Assembly (NCBI RefSeq): GCF_033807715.1
Contig: NC_084599.1
Coordinates: forward strand, 3,036,125-3,100,124
Length of the DNA: 64,000 nucleotides
Direction: 5' to 3'
Source: Cololabis saira
Lineage: Eukaryota; Chordata; Actinopteri; Beloniformes; Belonidae
This document shows positions 11,738 to 23,459 of the stretch, piece after piece (within the stretch, counting starts at the first letter, position 1; each line of letters opens with the position of its first letter). Below the pieces are notes generated by a model. That model worked only from the letters and a program-made list of their open reading frames with translations. It did not search any database and was not told the DNA's origin. Both the position numbers and the translations under genes were made by a program.

Positions 11738-12620
11738 CATAGGCGCCGGAAGTGGGGGTGCGGCAGGGGCTGCAGCACCCCCTGGAAAAATTGAAATGAC
11801 AATAAAAGATTATAAATATATAAATATTTGTGGTTGCTGTTTCTGTTCCACAACATTGTAAGCCACATTTGAGATGAAGGCTGAATATATGGGTAATTTT
11901 AATTAAAAAAAAGAAAAGTAGCCAGTCACACCCCCCTGGTCTGCGGACCGCTCAGGTGATCAGAACCGCAAATGTTGTTTGTAAACATCCGCATTTTGGC
12001 CCACCAATTACAAATGCACAGCCAGCAGCGCTCCTTTCAAAACACAACACAAAGCTCCAAGTCAAGACCAAGATGGATATACGTTCATTTTTTAAACCAA
12101 AAGAGAAACAGACACAAAACATTGCCGAAGCTGCTGCCAACAGCTGTGCTACCAGTGACAGTGAGTCGGAGGAGAGCGACTGCACCTGCAGCCACCGCGT
12201 CAGCGACCCCCCCAACACCGGTTCACCTGATGGTGCAGCCGGCCATATGAGCAGCGATGACCCGGGAGGAGGAGGAGACTGCACTGCCGGTAATCCTGCT
12301 ATTATATTGGTCAAATTATGCTCAAATCATTGTTACGCAACTGTTTTGGGTGAAAAAAAACTTCAAAATTTTCGCGCGCCCGCGAGGATTCCTCCCTATA
12401 TATAGCTCCACCAAATATTTTCAGTCACCCGCCGCCTATGTGACTATGATAATAATTATAGTCATGTTCCTTTTTTACTGTAGATGGTTGGTTCGCTATG
12501 TTTTGGTAAAGCTTGTGCGCACTGTCAGCTGTTCTTCATGCAGGGGAGGGGCAAGTGATTTCTTAAGGGAGAACCCCCGCACCCCGCACCCCCTGGCAAA
12601 AACGTCTTCCTGCGCGCCTG
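11738..12620 (+). mobile_element. non-autonomous hAT element nested in the MITE
   Basis: A perfect 8-bp duplication, CCGTCTAC, flanks it at 11730-11737 and 12621-12628; 8 bp is the hAT hallmark. Its ends are related: CATAGGCGCCGGAAG and, on the complement, CAGGCGCGCAGGAAG. It carries the N-terminal remnant at 11956-12405 and no catalytic domain. Confidence 0.8.
11956..12405 (+). pseudogene. N-terminal remnant of a hAT transposase-like protein
   Basis: 150 codons including MDIRSFFKPKEKQTQN followed by a Ser/Glu-rich acidic stretch (SDSESEESDC). The DIRSFF start followed by an acidic linker resembles hAT and ZMYM-like transposase relatives in fish. Zinc-finger and RNase-H-fold catalytic regions are absent, so it cannot be an active transposase. 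An alternative is a chance frame within a MITE. Confidence 0.4.
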
Positions 12621-12979
12621 CCGTCTACATCGCTTTTTTAATTTTTTCTCGACAGCCACCAGGTTTATATATCTGCACCTCAGAGTTGGATCACCAAACA
12701 GACGTTTTTGCTGTATAATAAAATCGCCGCGAGCACCGAGTCGCCTCGCGCTGACTCCCGCTTCCTGATTCAAACGTCTGACGGCCCCGCCCCCCGACCA
12801 ATCAGAGGCGCGGAGGGTGGTGACCTCAGAAATAGTCCCTGCTCAGCCCGCTATAGAACCTCACTGAAATGGTTACAGAAAAAGGTATCGGCTTGGAGCG
12901 GCTCTACCCGTCTCAGCCCTAATGCAAAAGCGCAAAACGGGTAGAACCGAGCTGAGGTGATACTAGTGCAAAAGCGGCA

Positions 12980-13965
12980 TTTTATCGCTACTAAGATCAA
13001 ATATCCTAATTTCTCTATTTAAAACTCGGTTCTGTTGGTTGTTTAAAGCATTTCAACATTTTCAATTTATTTAACACAAATAATAATGTGAAAATGAAAT
13101 ACATAGCCGCATTACATTCTTTCTTGCTTTTAAAGAAAATGTCACAGTGTTCTGAGATTCTAAGTAAACTATACTAATTGACATCTATAGCTTTACCTCT
13201 GTAAGTGTTGCTCAGACTGTCAGTGCGGTTACATGCACATCTAAATCAAGCTATTTTCAATAATTGAGCTAAGGATTTAACTAGACTTTCTGAGAAATCC
13301 AAGTATACATGTACGGGAAATGAATCTTTGTCTTCTGCTACTGTGCAGTCCTGCCATGACTGTTGTTATCCCTCTCTTGGATGTCGAGGCGTTCGGGGTG
13401 GCTCCGTTTTTTTTCCCCATGACAATCCTATGGAAGCACTCGTCCGTACAGGTATACTCCGTAAGTGATTCCAAGGTTTCGTTTTGCTCCAGATTCTTTG
13501 TATTTGTATAACCTATCTATAAAATAAGTTTTTGCTAATTTAATCTTAGTTAATATTTCTGAGAACAGAAATGTTTTTTTCAGCTCGCCATTGAATTCTG
13601 CTGCCTCGTGGTTTTTCTCGTGATCTTAGCGCATCTCACGAGAGTCTCACGTTTCATACAGTTGATCACAATACCCTGAATAATAGGTTACGTGCAGTAC
13701 TCGAGTTGTAAAAATAAATCAGGGGGGTGGTGGATTTTATCATATGGGGACAGATAATTTGTGCTGATTACAAATAATATAATATATTACAAATAAACAC
13801 CTGCAGAAATACTGCAGGAATGACATAGCAGCAGTTAAATGCAGCCTTCTGTAAGCTTTAAATATCCACTGGGCTTACATCAAATACATCAAAACACAAC
13901 AATAAAAAACACTTTTCTGAACTTATCAATATGACTCTGTCCTTCACAGGATAAGTAACATGGAT
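12980..13965. other. unassigned AT-rich sequence
   Basis: No gene seen. About 13220-13300 has the GCGGTTACATGCACATC type of start shared by several MITE-like remnants in the window (25450, 41165, 48590, 51826). Confidence 0.4.
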
Positions 13966-14286
13966 CACTGCAAAAACTCACAATCTTAACAAGAATATTT
14001 GTCTTATTTCTAGTTAAAATGTCTCATTATAGTTAAAAAAAATCTCATTACACTTAAAACAAGACTCATCACTGGAAAAAACAACAATTTTCACCTGTTT
14101 CAAATAGATTTTCAATTGAAATAAGTAGAAAAATCTGCCAGTGGAACAAGATTTTTTTGCTTGTAATGAGAAGATAAATCTTGTCCCACTGGCAGATTTT
14201 TCTACTTATTTCTAGTGAAAATTTACTTGAAACAGGTAAAAATTGTCAAATAAGTTATTTTTCTGGTGTTATTTTTCTGGTGATGA
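13966..14286. mobile_element. palindromic MITE (CACTGCAAAAACTC family)
   Basis: It starts CACTGCAAAAACTCACAATC and contains AAGAATATTTGTCTTATTTC, followed by inverted copies of AGATTTTTCTACTTATT. The same sequence with both ends intact lies at 38493-38784. The right terminus here is degraded and abuts the next hAT element. Confidence 0.65.
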
Positions 14287-14448
14287 CTCTAAATCAGGGG
14301 TTCTTAACCTTTCTGACCTTGGGGCCCAATTTTTCCAGTACAGAGTGGCCCGGGGCCCATTAAATATTAAAATTTAATAGCTGGGGTATTCAACTAAAAC
14401 TTTAAGAGGTCCATTTAGAGAAGATTTACTCAAGCGAAGGTCCAGAAC

Positions 14449-14656
<208 letters not shown>

Positions 14657-15008
14657 GTGTGTGTATATATTCAAGTAGCCTCATAGTTGTATCCACATCT
14701 GCATCTGACTGTTATATTAAAAAAAGTACATTTCAAAAATATTTAACACTTAACATGTGTAACTTGAATTAAACATATTTTTTTCTCTTAAAAATAAAGT
14801 AGATTTTATTTTATTTTTCAAATGCTATCTTATTTTATTTCTCTACCAGCAGTTTGAATTTCCCCTTTTCTTTGTTAATTGTCTCAACACATTTTTATAA
14901 TAAATGAATATAAACACATCTTAACAATTGAACAGTTTTGCAGTTTTTCTTTCTTCCCCTCTTATAATCTTATATGTCCCCACTTTCTGTCGTTCAGTGA
15001 GAGAACTG

Positions 15009-16911
15009 GGGCCTCATGTACTAAGAGTGCGGCGCACAAAAAACGTGCGTACGCCACTTTCAACGCTCACGGTCGGATGTACAAAGAATGACGTGAACGT
15101 AGAAAGCTGCGGTCCTTCACTCACACACCAAGGCTGTTGTACGCACTTTTCTGAGGTTTTGTCCGTTGGCGACACTCACTGGTGATGCAGTGAAGTGCAG
15201 AATATGAGGAAACATGACGTCAACAATAAATTCACGACCACGTGAAGGACATGACAGTCCCCACATCACCAGATAAATTACACAAGAGTGGAGCTGCAAC
15301 AATCTCACAATCAACCACATGATCTGAACAAACAACTAAAGGAGCTCAACGATGGAACCTGCAAATCCCGATGGAGCTTTGGCTCCGTTAGAGGAACCTG
15401 CTGATGGCAGGATCAGGAGCGAGTCTTCAGGGACCAAACTGATCTGCTGGTCCAGGACTAAAACTGAACCATCAGCTGGTTTAGTCTGGACCTGCTGGTC
15501 CAGGACTAAGACTGGACCATCAGCTGGTTCAGGTACCAAGAGGATCTTCTGGATCTCTGCCCTGAACTGGACCAGCTGCTCCGGTTCAGACCAGCATGAT
15601 GCTTCAGCTGGAGCTGCAGGTCGGACATCTGTCTGTCGTCATGACGACCGTATGGGAGGACTACTGATAAAAGCCAGATCCTAAACATCCCATAACTGTG
15701 TCTGGACAGAAATACATTAAAATTAATTTTGAAGCAAAAACCGCGTTGTGCCAAAAAGTGATTGTCTGCCAGAATCTGATTTCTTCTGATTTGTGGCCGC
15801 GGGAGCGCGCACAGCAGCCCGTTGAGCGAGAGCGCTAAACAGTCAGATTTCAGATTATGAAGCTCAAGAATGAGATCAAGTCATATTTAGGCAGAAACAA
15901 CCTTTCATTAACTGTATTTGGCCTTCAATCACTTTTTGGCACGACACCTGTCTCTCCTCCTACGGATGCAACACTCCGAGTTACAGCAATTTTGCTCTTT
16001 ATTTCTCACGTTTGCACCTCGATAATCCCGTCGGCACAAATTGTCTTTATTTCTGCAGCGGAGGAATCAGATCGTAATGCTTCATGTTTTAAATATAAAT
16101 GTATTTTGTTCACATTGTTATACTTATGAGAGGGGTGATCGCGGACATCCATAATGTGTAAGACTATTTAAAAGTGTACATTGGTCTTAATCCGTTAGTA
16201 TATAATATGCATGACAATAAACAACGAGGAGCCGTTTTTCATCCACCAAAAATTCTGGTGTCGGTTCTTAAAATACAAACAAGAAAAGCAGAGTGTAATG
16301 CACTAACGCTGCCCATAAACATTAACAAACCCGTACGATCATAATAAAACCACAACTCTTCACCGAACGCAACGCAAAGCAAAGAACACCATAATTTAGG
16401 TGTCAAACTGAATCCCAGAAGGGCCGGTGTCCTGCATGTTTTAGATGTTTCCCTGCTTTAACACACCTGATTCTAATTAATCATCATCACCAACTTGTCA
16501 TCAAAGTCTGGATAGTTCTGTTGATGACACAGTCACTTGTATCATGGTGCAATGAAGCAGAGAAACATCTAAAACCTGCAGGGACACCGGCCCTTGAGGA
16601 CTGGAGTCCGACACCCCTAAATGCCCCAAAATGAATTATTTATTCCAGCTCAGAGCATTTTCTTGTTAGGATGAGCGGTTTTTAATGGATAATTATCTTC
16701 ATATCATATTCAAACATATATTTGAGGGAGAAGACAAGGCGGAGTGTTGTGCTCCCGCATGTGCGCTCAAATCCACGCTGATTGGGATGTACAGAGAAAC
16801 CTGCGTGGATTTGGGCGTACGCACAGCTTTGTACATATGAATTTTTGCGGTCTTGTTAATTCCACGCACGGATTCACGTTGAAATCCACGCACTCTTAGT
16901 ACATGAGGCCC
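15009..16911. mobile_element. PIF/Harbinger-type element nested in the hAT element
   Basis: Near-perfect terminal inverted repeats beginning GGGCCTCATGTACTAAGAG. CTG is duplicated at 15006-15008 and 16912-16914, a 3-bp duplication as in Harbinger. The interior has CG-containing ACGCC and CCACGC motifs near both ends (CGTGCGTACGCC at the left). A frame at 15352-15684 (MEPANPDGALAPLEEPADG, with an internal repeat of CWSRTKTEPSAG) may be a remnant gene but has no recognisable domain. Confidence 0.75.
16397..16617. mobile_element. palindromic MITE nested in the Harbinger element
   Basis: Its ends TAGGTGTCAAACTGAATCC and GGACTGGAGTCCGACACCCC form an imperfect inverted repeat. Inner inverted segments are TGTTTTAGATGTTTC and GAAACATCTAAAACCTG. 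A related element lies at 56587-56790. Confidence 0.6.
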
Positions 16912-17892
16912 CTGAGCTCTAATTTCTCCTGTCAGGACTTTAAATCTGGTCTGGATGGTGTCAGGTTCTCATACACATGAGAAGGTGCTCATATTTAGTT
17001 TTAATTATGTTCATTGTGGAGAAAGCTGCCTCGCAGCTGTATCTGGACTCAAACATGGGTGTTTTAAGATTTTATTTATTTAAGATATTAAATTAATCAG
17101 TTGTCAGGACTCAGCGTGTCGGGCTTCATCCGAGCCTGATCAGCTGCGACGGGGACGAGCCCACAGGTCTCCGCGCTGCAGCCCAGTCACTTTCCGATGC
17201 TTTTGCAACAACAGTCCAGTCCAGCAGACACTTCAGCCCACGCATCTACCATCCTTCAGCAGTAACGACGGAACCCGCCGCCGCCCGAGCGGCAGCGGGT
17301 TCCGCGGCCGCGGGGACGCGTCGGCTCCCGCTCAGTCGGGCAGTTCCTCCGGCTCTCCGGCCCGCCTCTGCGGAGCCGCCGCCGGGCAATCACTGGCAAA
17401 TCACGCCCCCCTTCCCCCTTCTCATGGTGGCTTCAAGCCTGAATTATGGTTCTGCGTAAATCGACGCAGAGCCTACGCCGTAGAATCCCTGATCCTGGTG
17501 GATCTTAACGAACTCTGTGCAAAATAAATGATTTTTTCTGTAAATACACACCATTTCTCTTACTATTACACGTACTAGCTGAGTGTCTTCTTCTCCTCAT
17601 TTGGTTGGGAGTTGCTATGCAGTCCCGCGGCCCCCGCGGCCCACACGTACAAAACTGAATTTTTTTGGCGGCCCACTAGATGGCGCTCGCGGCCCAAGTG
17701 TGGGCCGCAGCCCTATGGTTAAGAATCACTGATCTAAATGTTGAAATAGCAGTAAAACCACATTCATTGATGAAATGACATAAGGGATGGAAAGGAGGGA
17801 TGGCAGTTTTACAGGGGGGATGATTTGGACCTTTTTTATTTCAAGGGGGGGATGCCGTCCCCCCTCATCCCCCCTCAACTCTATAGATATAG

Positions 17893-17897
17893 ATATT

Positions 17898-17975
<78 letters not shown>

Positions 17976-18029
17976 CATCTATCCATCTATCCATCCATCC
18001 ATCCATCCATCCATCCATCCATCCATCCG
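17893..18029. repeat. (TCTA)n/(TCCA)n microsatellite
   Basis: Perfect TCTA tetranucleotides changing to TCCA toward the 3' side. Confidence 0.95.
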
Positions 18030-18765
18030 TATATGTTCATATATCAATAGTTTTGAATATATATAGAAACAAATGTCCACACATCCCTGTAGCAGGAGAA
18101 AGGCTGAGAGGAGCAGGCTGGTGGGGAGTCTGCTGCTTTCATTCTACTTCACGTTTGATGCTTTTAATCTCAGTCGCTACCACCATGGTCTGTGTTAAAA
18201 AGAAACGTTTCCATCCTTTCCGTGTTTATTTGTTTCTTCTTATCTTTCTTCATTTGCTGGGTTCTTCTTTTTCATCTTCTTTCGTCTTTTTCATCCTATT
18301 AGAGGCAGACCCCTGCTCGCTGAAATGCACCAAATCTTTTTGTTCTGGTAGTTCTCTGCCTTTTCCTCTCACTCCTGCGGGAGGCCAGTGATACGCAAGG
18401 CAATCAGCAATATGGCCATGCATTCAATTCATAGCTGAATAAATTAGTGGCGTTTTATTGACTTGCAAGACATAGGGAGGAGACTGCTTTGGCATTGCCA
18501 CTGTATTGGCATTTTAAAAGATTAATTGGGCCCAGGGTGGTTTACAATAGGTAAACAGTTGTTATAATTCTGCAAGCGTCATGTATAATTAATGAAAAGA
18601 TTAAATGGTTGATGCAAGGACTCTGTTCCTTCAGTGGGTTAAGCAATCCAGGGGCTTGTAGAGGCAGAGGTCCATCCATCATGATTAGGGCCCGAGCACT
18701 GAGAGCAAGGACCCTATTGTATCTGTAGAGTTTTAATGTTGTTTTTTTATGGTTAATAACAATTG
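18030..18765. other. unassigned sequence
   Basis: No convincing gene; a frame at 17825-18391 is driven by the preceding microsatellite. Confidence 0.45.
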
Positions 18766-18881
<116 letters not shown>

Positions 18882-18884
18882 CTA

Positions 18885-19297
18885 TATACTAGTTAGTGTT
18901 AGTAAACCTCTAGTTAGTGTTAGTAAACCTCTAGTTAGTGTTTAGTAAACCTCTAGTTAGTGTTAGTAAACCACTAGTTAGTGTTTAGTAAACCTCTAGT
19001 TAGTGTTAGTAAACCACTAGTTAGTGTTAGTAAACCTCTAGTTAGTGTTAGTAAACCTCTAGTTAGTGTTTAGTAAACCTATAGTTAGTGTTAGTAAACA
19101 TCTAGTTAGTGTTAGTAAACCTCTAGTTAGTGTTAGTAAACCTCTAGTTAGTGTTTAGTAAACCTATAGTTAGTGTTAGTAAACCTCTAGTTAGTGTTAG
19201 TAAACCTCTAGTTAGTGTTAGTAAACCTCTAGTTAGTGTTTAGTAAACCTCTAGTTAGTGTTAGTAAACCTCTAGTTAGTGTTAGTAAACCTCTAGG
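18885..19297. repeat. 21/22-bp minisatellite derived from an L2 3' UTR
   Basis: About 19 tandem copies of CTAGTTAGTGTTAGTAAACC plus one or two bases. The same motif occurs about three times in the L2 3' UTR at 53887-53960, so the array looks like an expansion of LINE sequence. Confidence 0.85.
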
Positions 19298-19409
19298 ACT
19301 GGAGACCCTGATCTAGAGCCTGCAGGACAGTAGTCCTCAGGGACCAGGACTGGAGACCCTGCTACAGACCAAATGCGTGCACATCTGCATATGATCCAGT
19401 TCAACACCC

Positions 19410-20681
19410 GCTGAACTGAAATATTGCAAGCCTTTTATTATTTTAATATTGCTGATCATGGCTTACAGTTTAAGAAAACTCAAATATCCTATCTCAAAAA
19501 ATGATATATATGTATATAATTACAAATATTCTTCGTACAACAAGACCCAGGGGAAGGAAAGGCGGCTGCTGATCCAGGAGGAGGTCCGAGCAGGGGTGGA
19601 GGAAGCCCGCTGCAGTAGGACAGTAGGGATGCGGCAGCAGGGGGCGAGGACCCGATGGGAGGAGGCAGCTGACCGGAAGATAACGTAGACAGAGTTATGG
19701 CGATCTGAGCCACACCGGATTAAGTTCCTCATCCAGTCAGTGTACGACGTCCTCCGGAGTCCGTCCAATCTCTTCCGCTGGGGCTTGGCCGAGAACCCAC
19801 TGTGCCCCCTCTGCCAAAGAACTGGATCGCTGGAGCATGTCCTGAGCTGCTGCCCTAAGGCACTGGGTGATGGCCGTTAACGCTGGCACCATGACCAAGT
19901 GCTGCGGGTCATCGCAGAGGCCATTTGCACAGGGATCTCCACCAGTAAAGGCCAGCAACCATCAAGGCAGTACATCACCTTTGTTAGGGCTGGGGAGAAG
20001 CCCCAGCAGCTCCAGATTCAGGCAGGGGGGCTGCTGGCAACAGCTCGGGATTGGCAGCTGAAGGTCGACCTAGGGAGACAGCTCAAGTTCCCGGAGAACA
20101 TGGGAAGACCGGATGGAGGAGGCCTTTGAGAGGAAGAGGGCCAAGTATGAGGAGCTGGCAGGTGAATGCCGAAGCAAGGGATGAGGACCCGATGCAACCC
20201 CATCGAGGTCGGTTGCAGAGGATTTGCCGGCCAGTCTCTCAGCAGGGCACTCAAGATGCTGGGAGTGAAGGGACTGCAGCACAGAAAAGCCATCAAAAAC
20301 ATCTCCGACGCAGCAGAGAAGGCGTCCAGATGGCTGTGGATCAAGCGGGGCGATCCGTGGACCACAAAAGCTACCTAGACACAAGCCGGGATTTGATCAC
20401 CCCGGCTGGGTCACCTGGGCGAGGGTGTCTGTTGTGAGACCCGAAACACCCCGTGACCCCAGGCTACAACACTGATGATGTGTCTAGGTGGCACCAGAAG
20501 TTGTATTTGAGAACTAGGAATCTTAATCTTAAACTGTAAACCATGATCAGCAATATTACAATAATTAAAGGCTTGTAATATTTCAGTTGATTTGTAATGA
20601 ATCCAGAATGTATGACATTTTTGCATTACAGAAAATAAAGAACTTTATCACAATATTCTAATTTTCTGAGACAGTCCTGTA
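19410..20681. mobile_element. Tc1-like palindromic MITE (ACAGGACTGTCTCAG family) split by a LINE fragment
   Basis: The left part (19410-19510) and right part (20515-20681) align with the family copies at 22701-23078 and 44321-44693, including TTATTTTAATATTGCTGATC and the right end TCTGAGACAGTCCTGTA. The LINE fragment at about 19520-20500 sits between them. Confidence 0.75.
19690..20380 (+). pseudogene. R2/NeSL-type LINE endonuclease C-terminal fragment, frameshifted
   Basis: Plus strand: YDVLRSPSNLFRWGLAENP, then the zinc knuckle CPLCQRTGSLEHVLSCCP, a shift near 19870, then VLRVIAEAICTGI, YITFVRAGEKPQQLQIQAGG and LLATARDWQLKVDLGRQLK. After another shift comes MEEAFERKRAKYEEL, and then RTRCNPIEVGCRGFAGQSL and SDAAEKASRWLWIKRG. 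This is the layout of LINEs whose restriction-like endonuclease lies after the reverse transcriptase. The segment that should hold the PD-(D/E)xK core, between KFPENM and WEDRMEEAFER, appears deleted. Family recognition is from memory. Confidence 0.6.
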
Positions 20682-20879
20682 AGTGAACTAAGCGGCTGCT
20701 TAGGGCCCCGTGGCCACTAGGGGGCCCCCAAGAGTTAAAAAAAATAAAATAAAAAGTACAATTATTTTTTATGTGTGAGTGATGATTCATACATTATCAA
20801 AGGTATATTATTGTACAAAAACACCATAATTAATATTATTTCATAAATAATATTATGTAAACAGACTAAACTACTGACT

Positions 20880-20881
<2 letters not shown>

Positions 20882-20959
<78 letters not shown>
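20882..20959. repeat. (TA)n microsatellite
   Basis: Uninterrupted TA dinucleotides. Confidence 0.95.
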
Positions 20960-20961
<2 letters not shown>

Positions 20962-21073
20962 GTTTCCAGGGTTCTGTTTCCAGGGTTTCCAGGGTTCTGT
21001 TTCCAGGGTTTCCAGGGTTCTGTAGGGTTCTGTTTCCAGGGTTCTGTAGGGTTCTGTTTCCAGGGTTTCCCAG
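20960..21073. repeat. short tandem repeat of TTTCCAGGG / TTCTGTAGGG units
   Basis: Irregular alternation of GTTTCCAGGG and GTTCTGTAGGG motifs abutting the TA tract. Confidence 0.85.
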
Positions 21074-21079
21074 GGCTGC

Positions 21080-22700
21080 TCAGGCCGTCTGCTCATCACC
21101 ACATTGTTAGGTTAAACTACACACTGTCGGTTTTGTGAATGTTCACAATTCCCCTGCCAGTTTCCCATCATGCCATGCTTTGCCACAGCCTAGGAGAATG
21201 ATAATTGACATTTTATTACATTTGCAGTATGTATTATATTATTTTCTTGGCTGCCTTTTCATTAAAGCCGTCTGTCTCTGCACGTACATGCAAGTAAACT
21301 GTACACTGTATCCAGATCCTTTGTCTTGGTTTATGCTCCATTCTGCTCCTTTTAGATTTTTTATGATGTCTATTTTAACTATTAGTTAATCATCCTGTGT
21401 TTTTTTCTTAAAGTATTTCTAGTTTTACTGTCTGAAGTGAATCATAGAGGGGAGGCACTCCATAATGCTCTCAGGTTTCTGACCTCTCCACCACATTTTC
21501 TTGCATGTTGCTTTTTCTAAAAAAAATTATTATTATTATTATTTTCTCTAAAACGCATACCATTGTATTTTTTTCTCGGAGTGAGCATTTCCACCAGGGT
21601 ACAAATATCCGCCCCCACCAGCTGAGCTACTCACACCCTGTTGACACATGGAAACAAATGCGTTGCCCGTGTGCACGTGCACCTAAAACTGGAACCATGT
21701 CAGACAATAGAGCAGCAAACGTCTGCTCTCACACTTCTGTATGAACACGTTTTGCTCTTATGTCATTGTAAGATATTTTGAGATTAAATGAAGTTTATCA
21801 AAAGATAATATAATGTTTTCTGCCCGGCTCAAGTATGTTACCCTGAACTTGTACATACCAAATTTCAACAGTTTTAAGCAGCTCACTTTCATTTGAGCAA
21901 AATACTACTGTCAAGAGTTTTAAATCATTAAAACATTATATTATCAACACAAAAAAACAACGTAATTATTGTAATGGGGTAAAAGAGTGTTCAGTTACTT
22001 TTGACTTTCAGCACAGTTTGGTTTGTGGAATTGTTACACTTTTTTACAATTCATCTTAAATATGCTGTACCCTGAATCCCATTTTGGTGATCAAATGGGA
22101 GCAATAATCATTTTCTTTTAAGTATTATGGAAAAATATTTTACTTTTGAAGATTTTTTTTGTGAAATATTCATTTTTTTTAATTTTTTTTTGCTTATTTA
22201 TAGAAAAATAAAAGATTGTGTTTTTGAATTGTCAGAAAAAAGTGGTGTGAATACCTGTCAATCACTGTTGAGCTTTTTTATAAATCATTTTTTGACATTT
22301 TTTTCTCTAATATACATGGGTGAAAATGGCATACATTGATATTGGTAGCAGGGTGTAAACAGCCTACGCATCAGTACTTGCACCCGGGTGTAAATAGCCT
22401 AAGCCTTTTTTTCTTTCAAGAATGTGCAAATAAATCAATCAAATGAAATAAGTGGATCCTTTAAAACACAGCTAATGCCAGTGTTTGGGGCTCCAGGGAA
22501 CACCCTTACCCTTCAGGTAACAGCCGTGCAGCCTGACCAACGTCCAGCAGCTCAGCATCTGGATTCTGACACTAATCACAAAACACGCTTCTACACGTTT
22601 ATCAAGGTCAAATTCAGGCACTTTTAAAGCACTTTCAAGGGTCATTTTCAAAATCTTCAAGCACCTTATCGCTGGGGTAAAATATGTACAGGAACATATA
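21080..22700. other. unassigned AT-rich sequence
   Basis: No gene or clear transposon. Several frames of 60-80 codons look random. Confidence 0.5.
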
Positions 22701-23078
22701 TACAGGACTGTCTCAGAAAATTAGAATATTGTGATTTTCTCTAATGCAATTACAAAAACAAAAATGTCATACATTCTGGATTCATTACAAATCAACTGAA
22801 ATATTGCAAGCCTTTTATTATTTTAATATTGCTGATTATGGTTTACAGCTTAAATATCTCAAATACTCAAATATCCTATCTCAAAAAATTTTAATATTCT
22901 GGGAATCTTAATCTTAAACTGTAAGCCATAATCAGCAATATTAAAATAATAAAAGGCTTGAAATATTTCAGTTGATTTGTAATGAATCCAGAATGTATGA
23001 CATTTTAGTTTTTTTAATTGCATTACAGAAAATAAAGAACTTTATCACAATATTCTAATTTTCTGAGACAGTCCTGTA
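22701..23078. mobile_element. Tc1-like palindromic MITE (ACAGGACTGTCTCAG family), full length
   Basis: The terminal inverted repeats TACAGGACTGTCTCAGAAAA and the complementary right end begin and end with TA, the Tc1/mariner target. The two halves form a nearly perfect palindrome. Other copies: 19410-20681 (split), 38156-38295 (half), 44321-44693 and 49123-49466. Confidence 0.8.
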
Positions 23079-23332
23079 TTTACTCATAATTATTTTTCCC
23101 ACTTTTTAATCACAATTATGTACCTTGTAATGTGCTGTAAACATCTAGTTATGTTTCATCTTACTGATTTTATTTCTCCTTGTAATAATTAAACTATACA
23201 GTCTGATCCTGATTTTGTGAAAGACAGAGCTATAAATTCAAGCACTCTTCAGGCCTTGAAAACACAACATTGAAATTCAAGCACTTTCAAGGATTTCCAG
23301 CCCCCGTAGGAACCCTGTAAAACCCCTCAGTA

Positions 23333-23353
23333 CACACACACACACGCACACGC

Positions 23354-23434
<81 letters not shown>
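23333..23434. repeat. (CA)n microsatellite
   Basis: CA dinucleotides with a few CG interruptions. Confidence 0.95.
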
Positions 23435-23435
<1 letters not shown>

Positions 23436-23459
23436 ATAAAAACTCCACCTTCTTATCAA

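Larger units (their letters stand above)
11524..12979. mobile_element. Harbinger-like MITE (TTTTGCACTAG family) interrupted by a hAT element
   Basis: Terminal inverted repeats TGGCACTTTTGCACTAG and, on the complement of the right end, TGCCGCTTTTGCACTAG. TTT flanks both sides. The interior matches the copy at 54008-54619 in the opposite orientation (GGAGCGGCTGAG, TGCACCTCAGAGTTGGATCA, GACCAATCAGAGGCGCGGA). Other copies lie at 33882 and 41741. A hAT element occupies 11738-12620. Confidence 0.75.

Noticed and set aside
15352..15684. Independent host gene of 110 codons
   Set aside because: It lies inside a Harbinger-type element, has a local internal repeat and no known domain; kept only as a note under that element.
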